Positions 16,713 to 23,804 of a stretch of DNA of 43,330 nt are shown piece by piece. The DNA lies in contig JBBRZG010000011.1 in the NCBI GenBank assembly GCA_038236905.1, forward strand, positions 1 to 43,330. The letters are read 5' to 3'. Each line of letters begins with the position of its first letter. Within the stretch, counting starts at the first letter, position 1. The notes under the pieces are model-generated. The model did no database searches and was not told the origin of the DNA. It was given only the letters and a program-made list of their open reading frames with translations. The position numbers and the translations under genes were made by a program. Source of the stretch: UKL13-2 sp038236905. GTDB lineage: Bacteria > Pseudomonadota > Gammaproteobacteria > Burkholderiales > Usitatibacteraceae.

Positions 16713-17648
16713 TTATGCAGCAGTTCGCATGATGTCCAGATTCGCCCAAATCGACTGATTGTGATTTAGCTTGCGTTTCGCCAGCGCGATTGACTCGGGG
16801 TGTGCAGCGGCCTGCCCGCTGCTCGAGCTTTTAGTTGGCTGTTTGCTAGAAATGCATTTTGTTCGCAACCCACCCGGGATTTTTTGCAGTGATCGTAAGA
16901 AAGAAATGTCTTTTATCTCAACCGAACGTTGGTTAATCTCAATAAGTTCCGCATCATTCAAAGCGGACAATGACCTGCTAACGGTTTCAAGCGTTAAGCC
17001 CAAGTAGCTGCCGATTTCCTGACGCGTCATGCGTAGATTGAAACATATCGGCGATTAGCCGTTTGCGGCGAATCGATCTGAGAGTGAAACTAAAAATCGC
17101 GCAACACGTGCCTCAGCATTCAGTGTGCCTAGCAAGCCCATGACGGTATGCTCGCGCGCAAGTTCGCGGCCCATCGCTCGATACAGACAATTTTCCAGCA
17201 AAATTTGCTCGTTCCCCGATGGGGTTATTTCATGAAACGGCACCACGACCAAATCACAATCCGTTAGTGCCACCGCTTGGGATGCGTAATGCCCGTTGTG
17301 TAATCCATCAATGCCGAGTAAATCACCTTTCATTGGGAAGCCCAGAATCTGCTCGTTGCCAACGTCATCAACCAATAGCGTTTTGAGAAAGCCTGAATAG
17401 ACGATGAACACTGAGCTAAATTTTTCGCCGGAGCCAAACAGCCATTGCCCGGCCTTGATGCGGCGTCGCTGAAACCGCAATGTCGATTTTGCATCTATGT
17501 TGGGGATGCTGAGTAAGCTGCAAATTTCGGGTAACGTGAACCAGCCGCTGTCGTGGTCGTTGCCAACAGCCGCAGCTGAATACGCGACAGCAGCTTGCGG
17601 CGCAAATGTTGTCTTTGGCGTTTCCAATTGAGTTTGTGTTGTGACCAT
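16713..17648 (-). pseudogene. CRP/FNR (FixK-like) regulator interrupted by an in-frame TAA
   Basis: The start at 17648 has a ribosome site (AAAGGAG). 197 codons encode the cyclic-nucleotide-binding-like domain and dimerisation helix, ending RVARFLVSLSDRFAANG. There the frame meets TAA (17057-17055) exactly where the family normally has Tyr (GYSP). The same frame then continues with SPICFNLRMTRQEIGSYLGL and the recognition helix ETVSRSL, retaining the E, S and R that read TTGAT in FNR. No base is gained or lost, so one substitution explains the break. The N-terminal Fe-S cysteines of FNR are absent, as in FixK. Past the helix-turn-helix there is an unusual extension of about 45 residues. The alternatives are a truncated effector-domain protein, a sequencing error, or a genuine pseudogene. 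The downstream ATG at 17030 has no ribosome site. Confidence 0.85.
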
Positions 17649-17971
17649 GGAGGGGCTCCTTTGGTGTTTGACTTCAGCGTTTCAATTAGGCGGAGTGGTG
17701 CGCAGATGACTTATGGAGCTACTGTAAATCGATCAACCACCACAATCCTTCTCGACTTTCGTTCAGCTCAGCGTTGGGTACTAAATTCGATGAGTTAAGT
17801 ATTGCGAAAAGGCGCGCGTTGTACTATCGGCGGGCGCTTAAAGTTTTTGTGGGAATGCTCCACGTCGATTAGGAAAATTCCTACCCGGAAGAAGCTGACG
17901 TAGCGGTGGGAAGCTGTGTGAGGTGCTTAATCAAGCACGTGCAAGCAGCATACGACGTGACGACGGAAAGC
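17649..17971. other. Intergenic region between FNR-like regulator and response regulator
   Basis: These 323 bases contain no credible gene. They hold the dyad at 17870-17883 and, just before it, a weaker GTGG-N7-CCAC dyad near 17850. Confidence 0.5.
17870..17883. promoter_or_regulatory. Palindromic operator candidate TAGGAA-AA-TTCCTA
   Basis: The 14 bases form perfect six-base arms around AA. The pattern resembles operators of NarL/FixJ/RcsB-type response regulators in general form, and one such regulator is encoded immediately to the right. It lies about 220 bases upstream of the FNR-like gene start at 17648. The binding protein is not known. Confidence 0.4.
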
Positions 17972-18613
17972 CTAAATCGACTTGGTGAGCAAGTCGTGTG
18001 TCATCGCGTATTTAACAAGATCGGCGATAGATTGGGCTTCAAGTTTTTGCAGAATGCGGGTCTTATGGGTGCTAACCGTCTTCACGCTGAGATGTAATTT
18101 TTCGCCAATATGAGTGATTGACATACCGGCCACCAATAGCTGAAAAACTTCAAATTCACGATCAGAAAGTTTCGTGTGCGGCAGTTCGTTGGAACTGGGC
18201 ATCATGTTCAGCGCAAGCTGCTCGGCTACCTGCGGACTGATAAATAATCTGCCGATTGCGACCCGCCGAATTGCCTCAACCAGAAGCGTGGCAGCGCTGT
18301 CTTTGGTAATGTAGCCGGACGCGCCGGCACGGATTGCCCGCACCGCGTATAGCTCTTCTTCATGCATGGTGAGTACCAACACAGCCAGTTTGGGGGCATG
18401 GGTTTTAATTTGCTTTATTAAATCCACGCCGCTTTTTCCGGGCATGGAGAGATCGAGCAGCAAAATATCAAATCCACCTTTGCGCACCCAGTCCATGGTT
18501 TGAAAACCATCCGTTGCTTCGCCCACCACTTCCAAATCTTCGTGGCCTTCTAGAATGCGCTTTAGTCCATCGCGCATGATGGTGTGGTCGTCTGCTATGA
18601 GTAGGCGAATCAT
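17972..18613 (-). CDS. NarL/FixJ-family response regulator
   Basis: The 213-residue protein has a receiver domain (1-120) with acidic residues D8/D9, phospho-acceptor D54 (LLLDLSMPG) and the conserved Lys in YITKDS. A LuxR-type helix-turn-helix follows (about 148-205: LSDREFEVFQLLVAGMSITH and LSVKTVSTHKTRILQKL). It is the likely partner of the PAS kinase at 14731-15810, although about 2.2 kb holding usp and the FNR-like gene separates them. By analogy with FixLJ it may control the FNR/FixK-like gene between them. No strong ribosome site is seen. Confidence 0.93.
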   Translation of the reverse strand: MIRLLIADDHTIMRDGLKRILEGHEDLEVVGEATDGFQTMDWVRKGGFDILLLDLSMPGKSGVDLIKQIKTHAPKLAVLVLTMHEEELYAVRAIRAGASGYITKDSAATLLVEAIRRVAIGRLFISPQVAEQLALNMMPSSNELPHTKLSDREFEVFQLLVAGMSITHIGEKLHLSVKTVSTHKTRILQKLEAQSIADLVKYAMTHDLLTKSI

Positions 18614-18703
18614 GCGTGATAATAAAAAAAAGAGAGAAGAGGCGCGAGTGGAGTCGCGAGTCGATTATAAGTTGAATCGCGTAAGCTTTTTTTGTGGAAT
18701 ATT

Positions 18704-18717
18704 TTGATATTTCACAA
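18704..18717. promoter_or_regulatory. Weak FNR-type box and dyad between response regulator and phosphorylase operon
   Basis: TTGATATTTCACAA (TTGTGAAATATCAA on the other strand) matches the FNR consensus in 8 of 10 positions. It is the right half of a longer imperfect inverted repeat, 18692-18717, with outer arms TTGTG and CACAA. It is 97 bases from the response-regulator start and could serve either direction. The remainder of 18614-18806 holds an A-rich tract and no gene. Confidence 0.4.
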
Positions 18718-18806
18718 TATGCCGCCTATTAAGCAGAATACGATTATTAAAAGATGATGTTTTGCTTACTTGGGCTGATTTTCAAAAGTTAAACCGGAGT
18801 TGGGAA

Positions 18807-19028
18807 GTGAAAAAAATCCTTGGCAAAATCGGTTCATTTCATCTGGCGATGAGGTTGGCCGCTTCCGCAGACATCACAAGCCGCCCAATAGTGGTTGGCG
18901 ATGTCGCTGATCGAGCCAAGAGAGCAGTCAGTTCCAACGAGAGCAAAGCCCATCGTGTTGTCGAAGAGGTGAGCATCCGGAGCCGCTGTAGGCCCCACCC
19001 CATTACATTTGCCGCCTGTGTTCAATGA
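18807..19028 (+). CDS. Possible small protein overlapping the phosphorylase start, unrecognised
   Basis: A GTG at 18807 with GGAG seven bases before it opens 73 codons that end in a TGA overlapping the next start (ATGA at 19025-19028), as in a coupled operon. The product begins MKKILGKIGSFHLAMRLAAS and has no domain or membrane segment that I recognise. An ATG at 18762 would add 15 codons. An open frame of similar size exists on the opposite strand (18834-19052), so coding is uncertain. Confidence 0.3.
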   Translation: MKKILGKIGSFHLAMRLAASADITSRPIVVGDVADRAKRAVSSNESKAHRVVEEVSIRSRCRPHPITFAACVQ

Positions 19029-20584
19029 TGCTTGAAGCCAACGTTGCTGCAAACCACAATGCGCTTGCCGTTCGACGCGTGGGAATTGATACCTATCGTG
19101 AGAACGTCGCCTATCTGCATCGCGATTGTGCGATTTATCGGGCTGAGGGCTTTCAAGCCTTATCCAAGATCGAGGTATTCAGCCTAGATCAACATCTCAT
19201 CGCGACGGTCAATGTGGTTGATGATGATGCAATCGTGGCACCCGGCGAATTGGGGTTATCAGAGCAGGCGTTCGCACAGCTCGGTGTCACTGCGGGCGCA
19301 TTGGTGAAGGTTGCCCACGCGGAGCGGGCATTCTCGATGGACGCGGTGCGGCGCAAGATTGCCGGCGAGCGTCTTACCGAGCAAGACTATAAAAATATTG
19401 TCGGCGACATTGCCGGCAATCGCTACACCAAAACAGAGATTGCGGCGTTTGTCGTGGCAACCGCGCAAAACGAGCTTGATCGTGAGGAAGTCTTCTACTT
19501 GACTGAAGCCATGGTTGGTTCTGGTGAACGAATTAATTGGCATGAACCACTCGTGGCAGACAAGCACTGTATCGGTGGCATTCCGGGCAATAGAACGTCC
19601 ATGCTCGTTGTGCCCATCTTGGCCGCTCACGGGATGCTGGTGCCGAAAACATCCAGCAGAGCCATCACCTCGCCCGCTGGGACGGCAGATACGATGGAAG
19701 TTTTTTGCGACGTTGATATTCCGATTGATCGTCTGCAAGAAATCGTACGCGCCCAACGTGGCTGCCTGGCTTGGGGAGGCAAGGCGCGGTTATCTCCGGC
19801 TGACGATATTTTGATTTCGGTCGAACGCCCGCTTGGCATTGATTCACGCGGTCAAATGGTGGCGTCAATTTTGTCTAAAAAATTAGCCGCCGGTGCCACG
19901 CATTTGCTCATCGATATTCCGGTGGGGCCGAGTGCTAAGGTGCGTCACATGGCAGATGCGCAGTCACTTCGCAAAATATTTGAATACGTGGGTGATCGGC
20001 TGGAGTTGCAAATTGAAGTCATCATCACCGATGGACGCCAGCCGATCGGACGCGGGATCGGCCCCGCGCTAGAAGCTCGTGATGTCATGATGGTGCTGCA
20101 AAATGATCCATTAGCGCCCGTAGACTTGCGCCAAAAAGCACTGCGATTAGCCGGACGAATATTAGAATTTGATCCGGATATTCGTGGTGGCCAAGGTTAT
20201 GCAATTGCGCGTGATATTTTGGATTCTGGACGTGCGCTCGACAAGATGAATGCGATTATCGATGCACAAGGGAGGCATAAAAATATGCCCGCGCTGGGCG
20301 AGCGGGTCTTCGATGTGCCAAGCCCGGCAAGCGGCGTGGTGGTTGCGATTGATAATTTGCAACTTGCGCGAATCGCCCGCTACGCGGGGGCACCGATGGA
20401 AAAGGGCGCTGGAGTTGATCTCTTCAAAAAGTTGGGTGATGCCGTCAGCGAGGGTGAGGCATTATTTCGCGTCTATTCGCAATATCCTGCCGAACAAAAT
20501 TTTGCGCGCGTTCTGTGCAACGAGCGAAGCGGGTTTACGGTTGGTAGCGCCGAACAAATTCCGAGAGCCTTTGTAGAGCCATGA
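19025..20584 (+). CDS. AMP phosphorylase / thymidine phosphorylase-like enzyme
   Basis: The 519-residue protein belongs to the long (archaeal AMP-phosphorylase-like) branch of the thymidine phosphorylase family. An N-terminal domain of about 85 residues precedes the usual three-domain core, and bacterial DeoA (about 440 residues) lacks it. The family signature is read as SSRAITSPAGTADTME (about 210-225), and KHCIGGIPGNRTSMLVVP (about 180-198) matches the phosphate-binding region of this branch. Known members split AMP and phosphate into adenine and ribose 1,5-bisphosphate. The substrate here is inferred. The last four bases overlap the PRPP synthase start. Two adjacent ATGs (19025, 19028) are possible starts. 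No RuBisCO or R15P isomerase gene is in the window. Confidence 0.85.
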   Translation: MMLEANVAANHNALAVRRVGIDTYRENVAYLHRDCAIYRAEGFQALSKIEVFSLDQHLIATVNVVDDDAIVAPGELGLSEQAFAQLGVTAGALVKVAHAERAFSMDAVRRKIAGERLTEQDYKNIVGDIAGNRYTKTEIAAFVVATAQNELDREEVFYLTEAMVGSGERINWHEPLVADKHCIGGIPGNRTSMLVVPILAAHGMLVPKTSSRAITSPAGTADTMEVFCDVDIPIDRLQEIVRAQRGCLAWGGKARLSPADDILISVERPLGIDSRGQMVASILSKKLAAGATHLLIDIPVGPSAKVRHMADAQSLRKIFEYVGDRLELQIEVIITDGRQPIGRGIGPALEARDVMMVLQNDPLAPVDLRQKALRLAGRILEFDPDIRGGQGYAIARDILDSGRALDKMNAIIDAQGRHKNMPALGERVFDVPSPASGVVVAIDNLQLARIARYAGAPMEKGAGVDLFKKLGDAVSEGEALFRVYSQYPAEQNFARVLCNERSGFTVGSAEQIPRAFVEP

Positions 20585-21453
20585 TGGTGTTGGGTTTCGC
20601 TGATTATCGTTTGCCGGCGATGAAAATTGCCGCGGAGCTAGGCGCTGAATACGCCGAGATCGGCGTGCATTGCTTCCCTGACGGTGAGACGAGAATAACC
20701 CTGCCCGGCGCGCTGCCGGAGCGGGTAATTATTTGCCGAACGCTTAACAATCCAAATGAAAAGTTGGTTGAACTGTTTTTGTCCGCAAAGACGGCACGCA
20801 CATTGGGTGCAACAGATCTAACGCTCGTTGCCCCCTATCTTTGCTATATGCGGCAAGACAAGGTTTTTAATGACGGCGAGGCGGTTAGCCAGACTATTGT
20901 TGGTGAATGGTTGGCCCAACAATTTGACACGGTCGTCACTGTTGATCCGCATTTGCATCGGGTCCGCCGATTGTCAGACGCAGTGCCGGCACGCTCGGCC
21001 GTCGCACTTTCAGCCGCTACACTCATGGGAAATTTTATTCGCGATCAAAAAATCAACGCCGTGTTGCTCGGGCCGGACGAAGAGTCCGAGCAATGGGTGC
21101 GTGTGGTGGCTGAGGCCGCGCAGTGCGAGTTTGGCGTGTGTCGCAAAGTTAGGCATGGCGATCATGCGACCACAGTGGAGGCCCCCGACCTCGAGATGGC
21201 AGGGCAACATATCGTGTTGATAGACGATATTGTGAGCTCTGGCGGTACCCTGATATCGGCGGCTCGTGCGTGTTTGTCGAAAGGCGCTGCGCAAATCGAT
21301 GCATTGATTGTGCATGCGTTGTTTGCTGCGGATATTAGTGAGCAGCTTACACATGCAGGGATAAATCATGTTTGGAGCTGCAACAGTGTCGTGCATCCGA
21401 CAAACACGATTTTGCTCGCGCCACTGATCGCGTCGGGTCTTCAGGCAACGTAA
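20581..21453 (+). CDS. Ribose-phosphate pyrophosphokinase paralogue
   Basis: The 290-residue protein is somewhat shorter than housekeeping PRPP synthases (about 310-320). It carries the family motifs: FPDGETRITLPG, RQDKVFNDGEAVSQ (from R91), DPHLHR, the catalytic flexible loop KVRHGDH, and the PRPP loop VLIDDIVSSGGTLIS (about 212-226). It should therefore transfer pyrophosphate from ATP to ribose 5-phosphate to give PRPP and AMP in the cytoplasm. The start overlaps the phosphorylase stop (ATGATG), so both are translationally coupled. This pairing in a stress locus makes a specialised paralogue more likely than the main prs gene. A use of ribose 1,5-bisphosphate is only a hypothesis. Confidence 0.9.
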   Translation: MMVLGFADYRLPAMKIAAELGAEYAEIGVHCFPDGETRITLPGALPERVIICRTLNNPNEKLVELFLSAKTARTLGATDLTLVAPYLCYMRQDKVFNDGEAVSQTIVGEWLAQQFDTVVTVDPHLHRVRRLSDAVPARSAVALSAATLMGNFIRDQKINAVLLGPDEESEQWVRVVAEAAQCEFGVCRKVRHGDHATTVEAPDLEMAGQHIVLIDDIVSSGGTLISAARACLSKGAAQIDALIVHALFAADISEQLTHAGINHVWSCNSVVHPTNTILLAPLIASGLQAT

Positions 21454-21471
21454 TTTGCTTAGACCGGCACT

Positions 21472-21948
21472 TCAATGCATCAATCGCTTTATTTGCTCAA
21501 CAAAGTTTGTAACTTGACCCTGATACCCGCCCGATTCAATTTCTGCGTCGGTAATATGTAATGTGTTGAGGGGTAATTTCTCGGACGTTTGCTGAAGACG
21601 CTCGAGCGCGCGGTCCGCACCTTGTCCACCATAAGTGCAAAAGAACGCGACACGCTTGATTCGACTTCCGTATTCATAAAAAAAACTTCTCAACGGCGCC
21701 GCGAAATTAGCGGCCCACACCGGTGTGCCCGCTATCACCAGATCAAATTCGCCGGGGTCGGGCCCTTCATATTTGATGCGCGGCCTTACGCCTAAAAATG
21801 TTTGCGCCACGGCGAGAAAATGTCCGAATCGATCCGCTCTCGCAAGCGCGATCTTCCCCAAAGCAAACCCGCCTGAAGCGGCCATTGCCGTTGCGACCCT
21901 CTCAGTCATGCCGGATCGCGAAAAATAGACCACCAGTGTATTTGCCAT
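21472..21948 (-). CDS. Flavodoxin-like protein
   Basis: The 158-residue protein begins MANTLVVYFSRSGMTERVA, the FMN phosphate-binding loop of flavodoxins, and has the second conserved segment DLVIAGTPVWAANFAAPLR (about 70-88) and FFCTYGGQGADRAL (about 103-116) that frames the flavin. The length fits short-chain flavodoxin-like quinone reductases and flavodoxins. It faces the PRPP synthase gene tail-to-tail with 18 bases between. Electron-transfer under low oxygen is inferred from the FNR-type box 64 bases before its start. Just before the start, TTTACC-CC-GGTAAA (21954-21967) forms a dyad that contains the only ribosome-site candidate. Confidence 0.88.
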   Translation of the reverse strand: MANTLVVYFSRSGMTERVATAMAASGGFALGKIALARADRFGHFLAVAQTFLGVRPRIKYEGPDPGEFDLVIAGTPVWAANFAAPLRSFFYEYGSRIKRVAFFCTYGGQGADRALERLQQTSEKLPLNTLHITDAEIESGGYQGQVTNFVEQIKRLMH

Positions 21949-21984
21949 CGTCTTTTACCCCGGTAAAGCTAATGTTTCATTTTG

Positions 21985-22019
21985 ATCAGGCCTGATGGTT
22001 ATGTATTGCGCGCCATCAA
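21985..22019 (-). promoter_or_regulatory. Control region of the flavodoxin gene: 12-base palindrome and FNR-type box
   Basis: ATCAGGCCTGAT at 21985-21996 is a perfect palindrome. TTGCGCGCCATCAA at 22006-22019 matches the FNR consensus in 8 of 10 positions and has the same TTGCG left half as three other boxes in the window. The box centre is 64 bases from the flavodoxin start at 21948. Confidence 0.5.
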
Positions 22020-22114
22020 GGGTGAAGGCAAAACAAAGCCAGGACGCGATGATAGTTACGCTTATTCGAAAACTCTGCAATTTTTAGATGGCAAACACGT
22101 TGAGATGGGTAATG

Positions 22115-22507
22115 CTAGGTCACGCCCAGCCAAGCTTTGGCTGCATCGATATTGCTAAAAAGTTTTACGTTCAGCCCTCTATTTTTTGCGACTGTTTCAC
22201 CAAATCTGTTGCCTTCGATATGGCTGGGAAAGCGGTCTACAAATGCGACTTTGAGTCCGCCGATATCAAGCGCAGCGGCTCCTTCGGCCGCGTAAAACAT
22301 GTCGGCTGTCGAAAGCTGAGTGCCTAGATTTTCTTCGATCAACACGCACTGATAGCCTGCCGCACGACACTCTTTAAGTATCTTTCCAAAGTAGTTCTGA
22401 TCAATCCGCAAACTGTCTTGCCGACCCGTTATCGCGGCATACAGGTAGGAGACTCGATGTTCAAAAACTAAATCGTAATCCATTGGATGTGCAGCTGCAG
22501 AGTGCAT
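22115..22507 (-). CDS. SpoIIAA/STAS-like small protein
   Basis: The 130-residue protein has no signal or membrane segment. Segments RVSYLYAAITGRQDSLRIDQ, ECRAAGYQCVLIEENLGTQL and GLKVAFVDRF with a late FGETVAKNRGLNVKLF recall the alternating strand-helix order of SpoIIAA/STAS-type proteins found as stand-alone genes in proteobacteria. Function is unknown. The ATG at 22507 has a weak GAG ribosome site. An ATG at 22483 is an alternative, near where the conserved part starts. It is divergent from usp copy 3 and may share its FNR-type box. Confidence 0.65.
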   Translation of the reverse strand: MHSAAAHPMDYDLVFEHRVSYLYAAITGRQDSLRIDQNYFGKILKECRAAGYQCVLIEENLGTQLSTADMFYAAEGAAALDIGGLKVAFVDRFPSHIEGNRFGETVAKNRGLNVKLFSNIDAAKAWLGVT

Positions 22508-22603
22508 ATTGGGCTCGATAGTTGGAAAACAGGCAGGTAGACATTACGAACTCGTGGGGGACGCAAATCGCCGGTGCGGCTGAGGTGTTAATGATAATTA
22601 GTG

Positions 22604-22618
22604 GCTGACAGAGTCAGC
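22604..22618. promoter_or_regulatory. Perfect short dyad GCTGAC-AGA-GTCAGC
   Basis: Six-base arms with a three-base centre lie in the divergent gap between the STAS-like gene and usp copy 3. It could be an operator or a small hairpin. The binding factor is unknown. Confidence 0.3.
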
Positions 22619-22642
22619 TTAACGAATTGAACTCGCGTCCCT

Positions 22643-22656
22643 TTGCGATTTATCAA
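22643..22656 (+). promoter_or_regulatory. FNR-type box ahead of usp copy 3 (variant half-site)
   Basis: TTGCGATTTATCAA matches the FNR consensus in 8 of 10 positions. Its centre is 81 bases before the usp start at 22731, and a TTATTT -10-like hexamer follows near 22683. Confidence 0.55.
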
Positions 22657-22730
22657 ATCATCTTTGCGCGATTGGCGCATTGTTATTTCGCGAGATGTAG
22701 CAGCGCATAACTCAAACTGCGGAGGTAAAA

Positions 22731-23168
22731 ATGTTTAAGCACATATTAGTTCCAACCGATGGCACTTCTTTTTCCGATAAGGCGATAGAAATGGCGTTGA
22801 GTTTGGCAAAACCATTCGGCGCACGGGTCACGATCATGACGGTTTCTGTGCCATTTCATGTTCTGACGACGGAAGCGTTGGCGCTATCTGACACCAAAGA
22901 AAGTTATGCAGTGGATGCGCAAAAACGCGCTGATTCGAGGCTTAAGTTTGGTCTGGACCGTGCCAAGGCATTAGCGGTATCTGCCGATGGTGAGCACGTT
23001 TTTAACGATGATCCTTTTGGAGCCATCATCGAGTCAGCCGCAAAGCACGGCTGTGATTTGATTGTGATGGCGTCGCACGGTCGTCGCGGGCTTGCCGGAT
23101 TACTCATCGGCAGCGAAACAACAAAAGTGTTGACGCATTCAAAGACGCCGGTCTTGGTAGTCCGATAG
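22731..23168 (+). CDS. Universal stress protein (UspA family), copy 3
   Basis: The 145-residue single-domain Usp starts MFKHILVPTDGTSFSDKA after a strong GGAGGT ribosome site. The ATP-binding pattern is intact (HGRRGLAGLLIGSETTKVL), ending THSKTPVLVVR. It is most similar by eye to copy 1, suggesting duplication. The gene stands alone. No terminator is evident after it. Confidence 0.95.
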   Translation: MFKHILVPTDGTSFSDKAIEMALSLAKPFGARVTIMTVSVPFHVLTTEALALSDTKESYAVDAQKRADSRLKFGLDRAKALAVSADGEHVFNDDPFGAIIESAAKHGCDLIVMASHGRRGLAGLLIGSETTKVLTHSKTPVLVVR

Positions 23169-23804
23169 ATGTGAATCGCATTTTGTAACTTAGCCATCTG
23201 GTTTAGCGATAGCGCAGAACGAATGATATTTCGTTAGCGCTGCAGAGTCTTGCTTACTTTCGGATCTCGGTGCTCAGTAATCTGTTGCTAGATAAAGGTG
23301 TTGCTAGATGAAGCTGTTTACACGATCAATAAAGTGCGCCGCGCTTTTTTTGCGTTGGTTTGGAGTACCAGTTAAAAATATCGAACCCTATACCTGGAGC
23401 GGGCTTTGAGGCTCTTTTGTGTCAAACGGCGCGCGGCTTGGCGGTGTTAGGTCGCGCGTATCGAAAAAACATTCGCCCGATAGGTAGATCGGAAGATAAA
23501 TGTCAAATCCGCGGGGAAAGTTGCAAACGACTAGCCGCGAAAAAAGCATCGGCTTGGCGAATTAGCTGCCAGAGCTTAATGCACAATTGCACAATTGCAC
23601 AATTGCACAATTGCACAATTGCACAATTGCACGATTGCGCAATTGCACGATTCGTTATCGCAAAATATCTGGGTGCCAGCAGGAAACAAAAAAATCGTCT
23701 CTTCGGCAATTTTGGCGTTTGCCGAATGCTTCGTGTGTTGCGCTCGAATCAACAGCAACGACGATCAACAGTAGCCAACTCAGCGGGAAATTTTGCCATC
23801 ACCG
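23169..23804. other. Long intergenic region with a tandem repeat
   Basis: These 636 bases contain no gene that I can support. Open frames across the region follow from the repeat and have no family resemblance. The octanucleotide array at 23581-23652 is the only clear structure. Confidence 0.6.
23581..23652. repeat. Octanucleotide tandem array (GCACAATT)n
   Basis: Six perfect copies of GCACAATT (23581-23628) are followed by three one-base variants, GCACGATT, GCGCAATT and GCACGATT. Because 8 is not a multiple of 3, all frames cycle through the same codons, which explains HNCTIAQL-type repeats in translation without coding meaning. The unit contains the palindrome CAATTG across its junctions. 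Confidence 0.95.

Noticed and set aside
22590..22602. AATGATAATTA as a Fur box
   Set aside because: Only a partial match to the repeated GATAAT pattern and no iron-related gene adjoins it.
23581..23652. Possible CRISPR array
   Set aside because: The units are only 8 bases with no spacers.
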